From Brucella pituitosa (lineage in GTDB: Bacteria > Pseudomonadota > Alphaproteobacteria > Rhizobiales > Rhizobiaceae), in the NCBI RefSeq assembly GCF_003049685.1, contig NZ_PYSY02000001.1:930001-994000 (forward strand): 64,000 nt of DNA. Direction: 5' to 3'. The notes beneath the pieces are model-generated. The model worked only from the letters and a program-made list of their open reading frames with translations, did not search any database and was not told the origin of the DNA. The stretch's first letter is position 1, and the number at the start of each line of letters is the position of its first letter. Shown piece after piece: positions 44,763 to 51,937 of the stretch. The position numbers were made by a program, and so were the translations under genes.

Positions 44763-44838
44763 GTGGGCAATCGTGGCCCTGATCATCATCTTTCCGCCAC
44801 TTGCCGTCGCTGTTGTTTATGCGAAGTGGGTGGCGTGA
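44572..44838 (+). CDS. Small membrane protein overlapping the upstream gene
   Basis: 88 residues from GTG 44572, preceded by a near-perfect AGAGGAGGT ribosome site with five-base spacing. Polar Asn/Ser-rich start, then two hydrophobic stretches (MIRISLALSLLRCG and VEWAIVALIIIFPPLAVAVVY). The stop overlaps the next start (TGATG). Later in-frame ATGs (44644, 44728) have poorer ribosome sites. Confidence 0.65.
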   Translation: MSNTDKNSQKSTNSSAEHRKSWGTMIRISLALSLLRCGRSLALWIAPELANPMAKTGIIQTLVEWAIVALIIIFPPLAVAVVYAKWVA

Positions 44839-45509
44839 TGACAGCAAGCGCGCGCGGTCTATTCAGAGCTACAGGGAATAAGCCTAAGCCGGTTCACATC
44901 ATGCTCGATGGCGAGATTGTGAAAACCGATTCCCTTGAGCGTGAACCAAACGAGTTTTACCCTACACCGCCAGAACCTACACGTGCCTTTCTCCATGCTG
45001 AGATTGAGCGCCTGCGCGACTTCCCTTGCATTTGGGAGCCTGCAGCTGGTGACGGCGCGATGGTTCGCGAAATGGAATCGCTAGGCCTTGTCGTGCGTGC
45101 GTCTGATCTGATTGATCGCGGTTGTGATGCAGATATCCGGTCTTTCTACGATTTCCAGGTATCGCCTGCGCCTGCCATCGTAACAAATCCCCCTTTCGAT
45201 CAGTGCGGATGGGGAAACGGCAAAGCTCGCTGGCTTTACCACGCGCTTGATACGCTTGACGTTGATTACATGGCGCTCTTGCTGAACTGGTCGTGGCCGG
45301 GTGCCGGTGGCCTTGCATCGTTCTGGGGCCGATTCCCTCCTGCGCGCGTCTACCTCATGCGCTGGAAGATCGACTTCACCGGGCAGGGCGCACCTCCAAT
45401 GCTCAACGCCTGGTTTGTCTGGGACAAAGAGCACTACGGCGAAACAGTTCTGCGCATGCTCGACCGTAAAGACGCTCGACAGGGCGAACTATTTGGAGGC
45501 GAAGCATGA
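44838..45509 (+). CDS. Methyltransferase-like phage protein with NPPF motif
   Basis: 223 residues from ATG 44838. SAM-binding motif I in IWEPAAGDGAMVREM and catalytic motif IV IVTNPPFDQCGWG resemble N6-adenine DNA methyltransferases. No target-recognition domain is evident, as in many phage orphan methylases. It may modify phage DNA against restriction. Overlaps rusA by four bases. Confidence 0.82.
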   Translation: MTASARGLFRATGNKPKPVHIMLDGEIVKTDSLEREPNEFYPTPPEPTRAFLHAEIERLRDFPCIWEPAAGDGAMVREMESLGLVVRASDLIDRGCDADIRSFYDFQVSPAPAIVTNPPFDQCGWGNGKARWLYHALDTLDVDYMALLLNWSWPGAGGLASFWGRFPPARVYLMRWKIDFTGQGAPPMLNAWFVWDKEHYGETVLRMLDRKDARQGELFGGEA

Positions 45510-45859
45510 TCAAGCTCGCGCTCCCGTTCCCTCCGTCTGTTTGGGATATCTACGAAGGCCATGGGAAAACCAAGCATCGCACGAGCGCCTATAACAAATG
45601 GCGCAATGACTGCGGCTATTTCCTCAATGGAAAGAATGAATTCATCGACGGTCCTTTCAGCATCTCTGTTGCTTTGAAGCGTCCGCACAAGCGCATGGAC
45701 ATCGACAACCGCATGAAAGCGCTTCTCGACGTTCTCCAGCATTACAAGGTCATCAAGAACGACAGCCTCTGTGAACGCCTCACAATGACGTGGGATGCCG
45801 GTTTGAAAGAGGAATGTGTCGTCATCTTGCAGCGTGCCGAGGAGGCTCACGCAGCATGA
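45506..45859 (+). CDS. rusA: RusA-family Holliday junction resolvase
   Basis: 117 residues, the family's size. Catalytic acids Asp65 and Asp67 (KRMDIDNRMKALLD) and Asp86 (KVIKNDSL) match the RusA pattern. It cuts four-way junctions made by the recombination genes of the leftward operon. ATGA overlaps at both ends. Confidence 0.92.
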   Translation: MIKLALPFPPSVWDIYEGHGKTKHRTSAYNKWRNDCGYFLNGKNEFIDGPFSISVALKRPHKRMDIDNRMKALLDVLQHYKVIKNDSLCERLTMTWDAGLKEECVVILQRAEEAHAA

Positions 45860-46689
45860 ACGGTCTTCCATATTACAAAGCTTATCCACGAGATTTCATT
45901 GAAGGCACCATCGGCATGTCGTTCGAGCTTAAGGCCGCATATCGGCTTGTCCTCGATCTGATTTACATGCAGGGCGGCAATCTTCCTGATGATGCCAGAT
46001 ACATTTCCGGTCTACTCGGCTGCACAATGCGCAAGTGGAATGTGCTTCGCGATGAGCTTGTTTCTATCGGTAAGATAGAGATTACCGGCGAGTTTTTGAC
46101 GAACAAACGCGCAGTTATCGAGCTTGAAACTCTCGCGAAACTTCAAGAAAAACAGTCCGAAAGAGCCTCCACTCCTAGGAAAAACAAAGACTTACAAAAG
46201 CCGCGGCTTAGCCAACCAGAACCAGATACAGATAATACATCTTCACTTCGTTCAGATGTTAAGGCGCAAGCGCCCGCAAAAGCAAAACGCGGTTCGAGAC
46301 TGCCTGATGATTTCATGGCGGATATTTCGGAAGCCGTTCGTCTTGGCCTTTCGGAGCAAGATGCTCACCATGAGGCTGATAAATTTCGCGATTACTGGAA
46401 CAGCCAGCCGGGGCAGCGCGGCGTTAAGCTGGATTGGCTTGCCACTTGGCGCAATTGGTGCCGGTCGGCAGTTGAGCGCAAGCCTCATCGCAAAGAACCT
46501 CCTCCGAAGCCTTCAACACCGAGGAATGCAGGCGAAGCAGCATATTTGGAGTTACAGCGAAATGGTACCGACGACATCAGCCCAGAATTCAAACAGCTTT
46601 TATTCGGCAGCGACACCGGCAGAGATCGACGCGAGCCTGACACTGCTGAAATCATTACCCTCGAAAGCAAGCGATACGGCGGATTTTGA
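45856..46689 (+). CDS. DUF1376 domain protein, replication-associated
   Basis: 277 residues from ATG 45856. DUF1376 at residues ~4-80 (YYKAYPRDFIEGTIGMSFEL, AAYRLVLDLIYMQGGNLPDD). A basic Ser/Pro linker leads to a C-terminal segment resembling phage replication initiators (DYWNSQPGQRGVKLDWLATWRNW). Likely the origin-binding or helicase-loading function. The following gene overlaps its last 128 bp in another frame. Confidence 0.85.
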   Translation: MNGLPYYKAYPRDFIEGTIGMSFELKAAYRLVLDLIYMQGGNLPDDARYISGLLGCTMRKWNVLRDELVSIGKIEITGEFLTNKRAVIELETLAKLQEKQSERASTPRKNKDLQKPRLSQPEPDTDNTSSLRSDVKAQAPAKAKRGSRLPDDFMADISEAVRLGLSEQDAHHEADKFRDYWNSQPGQRGVKLDWLATWRNWCRSAVERKPHRKEPPPKPSTPRNAGEAAYLELQRNGTDDISPEFKQLLFGSDTGRDRREPDTAEIITLESKRYGGF

Positions 46690-47131
46690 TCGTAAAGTCT
46701 TCATGATGGCGCTGGAAGGTGTTTCCAAGGGCGCTCTAGCAAAAGCGATCAAAGATGTTCTCCGGGGTGGTCTTGGTCATGGCTTCCATCCATCAGCCCC
46801 AGAGCTTCGCATTCTCTGCAATGAAAATCAGAATGCTGTGGCAGCTGATGCAGCCCGTGAGCGTATTCGCCGGGAAACTATCGAAGAAAATCGTCGTCTG
46901 GCTGCGCCTAAGTTCGAACGCGATGAAGCATTTCACGAACGCCAGCGAAAACGCATGGAAGCATTTCATAGCGCAATGAAGACCGAAGACGAGAAGGCGC
47001 AAGAAAACACCTACGACGCGGCAATGATGCGCCTACAGGCCTTGGCAGAAGCCAACGGCAAAGAGTTCAGCGCAGACAGTTTCACAAGCGCGTCAACCGG
47101 TACATTCAAACAAGCAGGGAGGGCAGCATAA
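46562..47131 (+). CDS. Possible replication accessory protein
   Basis: 189 residues from ATG 46562, GGAG ten bases upstream. Early part IDASLTLLKSLPSKASDTADFDRK then GHGFHPSAPELRILCNE recalls DUF-type proteins that follow phage replication initiators; the second half is a long charged helix (RRETIEENRRLAAPKFERDE). Role inferred from position. Confidence 0.7.
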   Translation: MVPTTSAQNSNSFYSAATPAEIDASLTLLKSLPSKASDTADFDRKVFMMALEGVSKGALAKAIKDVLRGGLGHGFHPSAPELRILCNENQNAVAADAARERIRRETIEENRRLAAPKFERDEAFHERQRKRMEAFHSAMKTEDEKAQENTYDAAMMRLQALAEANGKEFSADSFTSASTGTFKQAGRAA

Positions 47132-47541
47132 TGGCCGATACAAAGTTTACGCCGGGACCGTGGCGCTGGGAAATTAACAGGAAGCACAAATCGATAAATC
47201 TGTGTGGCGGATTGCCTGCAAATACTTTCGACAAAACTGTCCTTGGCTTTGAGCGTTACGGTATGAATGGGGCTGCTCCAGTTTTTCATAATTGGAACGC
47301 TGATGGATGGGGCGGGCCACCTAAGCGGGTGCAAGAATTGGCAGTTGAGAAGGTCGGGCGCGAGCATCATGCCGATTGGTTTGCTCTAATAGATCATCCG
47401 AACGCCCACCTAATCGCCGCAGCGCCGGAGCTTTATGAGGCGTTACTTCGTATGAAGCAATGGTGTGAGGATGAAGTTGGTGCGGAGTTGCCTTGCGATT
47501 CTGTCAACGCGGCCCTAGCCAAAGCACGTGGAGAAGTGTGA
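47131..47541 (+). CDS. Phage protein of unknown function
   Basis: 136 residues, TAATG overlap. FTPGPWRWEINRK at the start and HPNAHLIAAAPELYEALLRM are widespread in small phage proteins of unknown role. Confidence 0.8.
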   Translation: MADTKFTPGPWRWEINRKHKSINLCGGLPANTFDKTVLGFERYGMNGAAPVFHNWNADGWGGPPKRVQELAVEKVGREHHADWFALIDHPNAHLIAAAPELYEALLRMKQWCEDEVGAELPCDSVNAALAKARGEV

Positions 47542-47618
47542 TGTTTTACGCACGATCAACCCATGTAGAAGCAGGCATTAAGCGCAGGAAGCAAGCCGCA
47601 ATTCGTAAAGCGGCATAG
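47541..47618 (+). CDS. Tiny basic peptide
   Basis: 25 residues, MFYARSTHVEAG at the start and a basic end (IKRRKQAAIRKAA). TGATG overlap with the preceding stop. Support is the operon spacing only. Confidence 0.45.
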   Translation: MFYARSTHVEAGIKRRKQAAIRKAA

Positions 47619-47627
47619 GAGAGGGCG

Positions 47628-47840
47628 ATGGGGCATCCTGCGCTAATGTTCAGTTCTAAGAATAATCGGTATTCGCCCGCCACATGCAAAAACGGGCCGC
47701 GCATGTGGATCAAGTGCAATCCAGAGGCCGCTTGGATGGTCCCGAAGGAAATCACATTCCGGTGCGGCGAGATCTACGAATACATCGGGTACAGCAGGCA
47801 GAGGCGATCTGCTTATTACCAACGCAAGGTACAAGCATAG
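47628..47840 (+). CDS. Small phage protein of unknown function
   Basis: 70 residues, strong GGAGAGGGCG ribosome site (the same sequence also precedes the next gene). Basic, with two cysteines. Not recognised. Confidence 0.65.
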   Translation: MGHPALMFSSKNNRYSPATCKNGPRMWIKCNPEAAWMVPKEITFRCGEIYEYIGYSRQRRSAYYQRKVQA

Positions 47841-47849
47841 GAGAGGGCG

Positions 47850-48545
47850 ATGGGAAAGACATTTGCAATCGCTGATCTGCATGGGCGCTATGATCTGCTG
47901 GTGAAGGCTATCGAGCAGATTGAGCTATCCAGTCATTCAGGCGGAACGGTCGTGTTTACCGGCGATTACGTTGATCGCGGGCCGCATAGTGCGCAAATCA
48001 TCGATCGGCTGATGAAAGGTCCAGACGACACTCACCGCTGGAAATGGGTATGCCTCCAAGGCAATCATGAAGACATGCTTCTGCAATCCATCAAGCAGCC
48101 TTTGCTTGCAGTTCAGTGGTGGGCACCGAATGGCGGCGGCGCAACACTAATTTCTTATGGCGCGAAAGAGGGTGACAGCATCGTTGCAGCTTTGGGCTTG
48201 ATACCGGCAGATCATATAGCTTGGCTCAGATCGCTGCCTCTCATGCACAAAGATAAGCACCGCGTTTTCGTGCATGCCGCCGTTGATGAAACAATCCCGC
48301 TCGATGAGCAAACAGCTCAGACAATGCAATGGATGCTTTACCCGAATGGGTATCAGGGCGGTCACGGCAAATATCATGTCGTGCATGGCCATCACCAATT
48401 TGCAGACGGCCCAATGCTTTACGAGGGCCGGACAGACATAGACACATTCGCTTGGAAGACTGGCCGCTTAGTGGTCGGTGTATTCGATGATGAACGGGCT
48501 GGCGGGCCCGCATCATTCATCGAAGTTCTTGGCGATCCAGCATAA
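47850..48545 (+). CDS. Metallophosphoesterase, PP2A-like serine/threonine phosphatase
   Basis: 231 residues. Metal motifs IADLHGRYD, TGDYVDRGP, LQGNHED and VVHGHHQF are complete, as in phage lambda protein phosphatase and PrpA/B. A catalytic enzyme is therefore likely; targets unknown. Precedes the NusG-like gene. Confidence 0.9.
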   Translation: MGKTFAIADLHGRYDLLVKAIEQIELSSHSGGTVVFTGDYVDRGPHSAQIIDRLMKGPDDTHRWKWVCLQGNHEDMLLQSIKQPLLAVQWWAPNGGGATLISYGAKEGDSIVAALGLIPADHIAWLRSLPLMHKDKHRVFVHAAVDETIPLDEQTAQTMQWMLYPNGYQGGHGKYHVVHGHHQFADGPMLYEGRTDIDTFAWKTGRLVVGVFDDERAGGPASFIEVLGDPA

Positions 48546-48568
48546 CCCCAGGCGATGAGGAAACAGGC

Positions 48569-49150
48569 ATGGCGGCGACAACGATCAGTAACGACAAAGA
48601 TTGGTATGTGATCCGCACAAACATCAAGTGCGAGGAAAAGGCATCGAACAATCTCAGGCTTGCAGGATATGAGGCATATCTGCCGCGCCAGCGAGTTGAA
48701 TTCCTGCATAAGCGGACAAAGACTCGTGTCGTGAGGGAAAGCGCTCTCATGTCTCGGTATTTGTTCGTTGCCCAGCCACGACAGAATGCAGACTGGTTCA
48801 AACTTCGCCGCTGTGAGGGCGTGGAGCGCGTTCTTGAATGCGGTGGCTCATATGTCCGCGTATCTGCAAACGCTGTTGAGGCACTGTTTCTGGCCGAACG
48901 TGACATGCAATTCGATGATACCCGCGAAGCCCGCATTTATCGTGAGGAAGAAGCCCGCACAAAGAAGGCAACAGCAAAGCTGAAATTCAGCAGGGGTCAG
49001 CCTGTCTCAATGGTGCGTGGGCCATTCATCGACATTACCGGCGTAGTGGAAGAAGTGACAAGCTCAGGCAAGATCAAGGTGCTTCTCAATGCTCTGAATA
49101 GCTTTGTTCCGATAGAGGTAGGGCTAGACGATCTATCCCCAGCTGCGTGA
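48569..49150 (+). CDS. NusG-like transcription factor, candidate late-gene antiterminator
   Basis: 193 residues. NGN domain at ~11-110 (DWYVIRTNIKCEEKASNNLR, AGYEAYLPR, RYLFVAQPRQ) and a KOW domain at ~140-190 (KFSRGQPVSMVRGPFIDITG, KIKVLLNALNSFVPIEVGL). This is the RfaH/NusG superfamily, not the host nusG, which is in the rplK operon. It is the last gene before two hairpins and the late genes, the place of lambda Q. I infer antitermination of the late operon. Confidence 0.88.
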   Translation: MAATTISNDKDWYVIRTNIKCEEKASNNLRLAGYEAYLPRQRVEFLHKRTKTRVVRESALMSRYLFVAQPRQNADWFKLRRCEGVERVLECGGSYVRVSANAVEALFLAERDMQFDDTREARIYREEEARTKKATAKLKFSRGQPVSMVRGPFIDITGVVEEVTSSGKIKVLLNALNSFVPIEVGLDDLSPAA

Positions 49151-49169
49151 AAAAGCGCTTTGCGCTTTA
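49151..49169 (+). terminator. Hairpin just after the NusG-like gene
   Basis: AAAGCGC-TTT-GCGCTTT directly at the stop codon, weakly followed by T. May end early transcripts. Confidence 0.5.
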
Positions 49170-49300
49170 ACACCAAATCAGATATACATGCAATCGGATG
49201 ATTTGATGTTCTGATGCGGACCACATAGTGGGAATACTCGCCGGTCAAACCCAGCCATGCCACATGCGCATCGGCCATTTAGTTTTTTATTGTCTTTTCT

Positions 49301-49326
49301 CAGCCTCGCTCACGCGGGGCTTTTCA
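49301..49326 (+). terminator. Terminator before the late genes
   Basis: Stem GCCTCGC/GCGGGGC with a TCAC loop and TTTTC after it, 22 bp before the first late gene. A transcript passing here would need antitermination. Confidence 0.75.
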
Positions 49327-49347
49327 TTTCAACAATCGGAGAACGAT

Positions 49348-49587
49348 ATGCGCTTTGGCTTCGGTGTCATGGCGGCAGCATTGCTGTCGTCTGTTCGTGG
49401 GTTCTTTTCGGGTGCGCCTTCGCTTCACATCGTTGATGAAGGTAAGCCTCATCGTAAACGCGGCAGCAGCAAGCGAGTTCGGTATGGTGGTCGCACTTAT
49501 GCGCCAAATGGTGCGCGTGAAGTTGCGCGCCGTCAGCGCCAGATTGCAGAAGGTCGCCTGACTGCCAGCAATGGCGTTGTGGTGTAA
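49348..49587 (+). CDS. Small basic protein with N-terminal hydrophobic helix
   Basis: 79 residues, GGAG six bases before the ATG. A hydrophobic start (FGFGVMAAALLSS) and a basic remainder (KPHRKRGSSKRVRYGG, ARRQRQIAEG). First gene after the terminator. Unknown. Confidence 0.65.
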   Translation: MRFGFGVMAAALLSSVRGFFSGAPSLHIVDEGKPHRKRGSSKRVRYGGRTYAPNGAREVARRQRQIAEGRLTASNGVVV

Positions 49588-49590
49588 TCA

Positions 49591-49776
49591 ATGAAGTTTC
49601 GCGACTGGTATGAAAGCAAGCATGGGAAATTCCCCGGTCAACAGGGTGAGGAATATCAGCACATTTTCGAGCGCCTTTGTAATGCTTGCGCTGAGTACGT
49701 CGATGAATCCGTGAATGCCCGTATGCAAGTCGTTGAAGACGAACTGCGTGCAATCAAAGCTCATCTGGTGTTGTGA
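49591..49776 (+). CDS. Small phage protein of unknown function
   Basis: 61 residues, acidic and helical (KFRDWYESKHGKFPGQQGEE). Common type of small phage protein. Its stop shares a base with the next ATG. Confidence 0.65.
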   Translation: MKFRDWYESKHGKFPGQQGEEYQHIFERLCNACAEYVDESVNARMQVVEDELRAIKAHLVL

Positions 49777-49889
49777 TGACCGCCAAGCTTCTCGCTCTCT
49801 CTGCGTTTATCCTTCTAGCCTCATGCGCGCTTCCTTACGAGCGTCACTGCTCATTCAACGATTACCTGACAAAGACGTGGTGTAAGTGA
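49776..49889 (+). CDS. Tiny lipoprotein
   Basis: 37 residues: a signal peptide with lipobox LLASC (Cys17) and a 20-residue mature part with two more cysteines. TGATG overlap upstream and downstream. Size and type resemble Rz1-like spanins, but no Rz partner is recognised next to it. Confidence 0.6.
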   Translation: MTAKLLALSAFILLASCALPYERHCSFNDYLTKTWCK

Positions 49890-50029
49890 TGATAACAGGC
49901 GTAGTGATCGGGGCTTTATTGCTTTGCGCAGCTGTGGCCGTGTTCTTTATTCTAATTAGCAAGTCGGGCGCTCATCCTCATGGCGCACCAAAGCCTAAGC
50001 CATATTGGGCTGACGATGAGCCTTGCTAA
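49889..50029 (+). CDS. Small single-pass membrane protein
   Basis: 46 residues: N-terminal helix (VVIGALLLCAAVAVFFILI) and a Pro/His-rich tail. Overlaps the lipoprotein stop by one base. Holin-like size, but only one helix. Confidence 0.6.
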   Translation: MITGVVIGALLLCAAVAVFFILISKSGAHPHGAPKPKPYWADDEPC

Positions 50030-50055
50030 TTGAATTTAATCAAAGGAAATCAAAA

Positions 50056-50352
50056 ATGGCTCGCGGAGGTAAGCGCGATGGTGCTGGCCGTCCTGCTGGC
50101 GCTGTCACTTCTAAAACTAGAGAGATAGCAAATAAGGCTTCAACAGATGGCCTGACACCTCTCGAGTATATGCTGAATGTCCTGCGCGATAAGAGCGCTG
50201 ATCCTAAAGACAGGATGTGGGCGGCAGAAAAAGCAGCCCCCTTTGTGCATCCAAAGCTTTCCAGTGTTGAGCACAAGGGTGATGAGGACAATCCATTGCA
50301 GACTGTCACGCGCATTGAATTGGTAGCGCCAGATGACGACAGCGAGGATTGA
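50056..50352 (+). CDS. Probable terminase small subunit
   Basis: 98 residues from ATG 50056 (AAGGAA upstream). ARGGKRDGAGRPAGAVT is the basic N-terminus of many small terminases, followed by helices (YMLNVLRDKSADPKDRMWAAEKAAPFVHP) in two stretches. It overlaps the large subunit by 20 bp. Recognises the pac/cos site. Confidence 0.82.
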   Translation: MARGGKRDGAGRPAGAVTSKTREIANKASTDGLTPLEYMLNVLRDKSADPKDRMWAAEKAAPFVHPKLSSVEHKGDEDNPLQTVTRIELVAPDDDSED

Positions 50353-51625
50353 ACTACCGCCCAAGCTGATCCCGGTATTTTCCGGTGAAGCTGATGTGCG
50401 CGGCGCTCACGGTGGTCGCGGTTCAGGCAAGACACGTTCATTTGCGCTGATGTCTGCCATTCGCGCTTATATGTGGGATCGAGCAGGGCGCAGCGGCATA
50501 ATCCTTTGCTGTCGTCAGTTTATGAACTCGCTTGATGAAAGCTCGCTGGAAGAAGTCAAAGCCGCTATTCGCGGGTGTGATTGGCTGGAGCCACATTTTG
50601 ATATTGGCGAGAAGTATGTGCGCACCAAATCAGGGCGCGTTGCATACAAGTTTGCTGGCCTAGATCGCAACATCAACAGTGTTAAATCGAAATCTCGCAT
50701 TCTCGTTTGTTGGGTCGAAGAAGCCGAGCCAGTTACAGAAACCGCATGGGCCACACTGATACCAACCCTGCGCGAAGAAGACAGCGAGCTTTGGGTTACA
50801 TGGAATCCTGAACGCAAGGACAGCGCAACCAACCAACGGTTTTTCAAATCAGACAATCCACGGCACAAAATTGCCGAGGTCAACTGGCAGGATAACCCAT
50901 GGTTTCCAGATATTCTTGACCGTGTACGTGAGGCTGACAAGCGCGAACGCCCTGATCAATACGGGCATGTCTGGGAAGGCGAATTTAAAACAGCAATAGC
51001 AGGTGCGTATTTCGCCAGCCACATTCACCAGGCGCGCGAAGAAAAGCGTATTGGCCGGGTGGCCAAAGACCCGCTTATGACATTCCGCGCCTATTGGGAT
51101 ATTGGCGGCACTGGCGCCAAAGCAGATGCAACCGCAATCTGGATTGTTCAGTTTGTCGGTAGAGAAGTTCGAGTGCTCGACCACTACGAGGCGCAAGGCC
51201 AGCCTCTTGCGGTTCATGTACAGTGGCTGCGTGACAACGGTTACAGCAAAGCGCTTTGTGTACTTCCTCATGACGGATCGACAAAAGACAAGGTGCATGA
51301 CGTTTCATTCGAAAGCGCTTTAAACGACGCGGACTTTGAAACAGAGGTTGTTCCTAACCAAGGCGCGGGCGCTGCACGAATGAGAATTGAAGCGGTCCGC
51401 AGGTTGTTCCCATCGATCTGGTTCAACGAAGACACCACAGGGGCCGGAGTTGAAGCTCTGGGCTGGTATCACGAAAAGAAAGATGAGCAACGCGGCATAG
51501 GGCTTGGACCTAACCACGATTGGGCATCTCACAGTTCCGATGCATTCGGCCTTATGGCTGTTCATTACGAGCAACCTAAGACGAATAGCAGAACTCCAAA
51601 GCCGCAAACGGCATGGGTGGTTTGA
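50333..51625 (+). CDS. Terminase large subunit
   Basis: 430 residues. Walker A HGGRGSGKTRSF (Lys33), Walker B region ILVCWVEEAEP, then a C-terminal RNase H-like nuclease (YWDIGGTGAKADATAIWIVQ, NHDWASHSSDAFGLM). The ATPase motor that packages DNA into the procapsid. PBSX/Terminase_3 group. Confidence 0.93.
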   Translation: MTTARIELPPKLIPVFSGEADVRGAHGGRGSGKTRSFALMSAIRAYMWDRAGRSGIILCCRQFMNSLDESSLEEVKAAIRGCDWLEPHFDIGEKYVRTKSGRVAYKFAGLDRNINSVKSKSRILVCWVEEAEPVTETAWATLIPTLREEDSELWVTWNPERKDSATNQRFFKSDNPRHKIAEVNWQDNPWFPDILDRVREADKRERPDQYGHVWEGEFKTAIAGAYFASHIHQAREEKRIGRVAKDPLMTFRAYWDIGGTGAKADATAIWIVQFVGREVRVLDHYEAQGQPLAVHVQWLRDNGYSKALCVLPHDGSTKDKVHDVSFESALNDADFETEVVPNQGAGAARMRIEAVRRLFPSIWFNEDTTGAGVEALGWYHEKKDEQRGIGLGPNHDWASHSSDAFGLMAVHYEQPKTNSRTPKPQTAWVV

Positions 51626-51886
51626 ATGGGTGGTAAGTCAGTATCGCATCCGGAAACGAACACCCCTCCAAATTGGGCGGTTAACGCGATGCGACAGTCG
51701 GAGCCATCCGAACCACGTTACCGTACTCACCGACTTGCTGGTGATGCTGTGCCAAAAACAAGCCCGATTGAGAGACCCGGCACAAGTATCGCAGCGATAG
51801 TATTTTTCGCGTTCCTAGGCATCCTTTTAGGTGCTGGAGCCATGTTTTTCGCAGTTTGGCAATCGCTACTGACGCTGCCGAACTGA
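51626..51886 (+). CDS. Small membrane protein
   Basis: 86 residues; polar Pro/Arg-rich first half and one C-terminal transmembrane helix (IAAIVFFAFLGILLGAGAMFF). Starts right after the terminase stop. Unknown. Confidence 0.65.
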   Translation: MGGKSVSHPETNTPPNWAVNAMRQSEPSEPRYRTHRLAGDAVPKTSPIERPGTSIAAIVFFAFLGILLGAGAMFFAVWQSLLTLPN

Positions 51887-51937
51887 TCCCTTTGAACGCA
51901 GTGATTGCGTACAGTCCCTTAGATGGATCATTGATTT

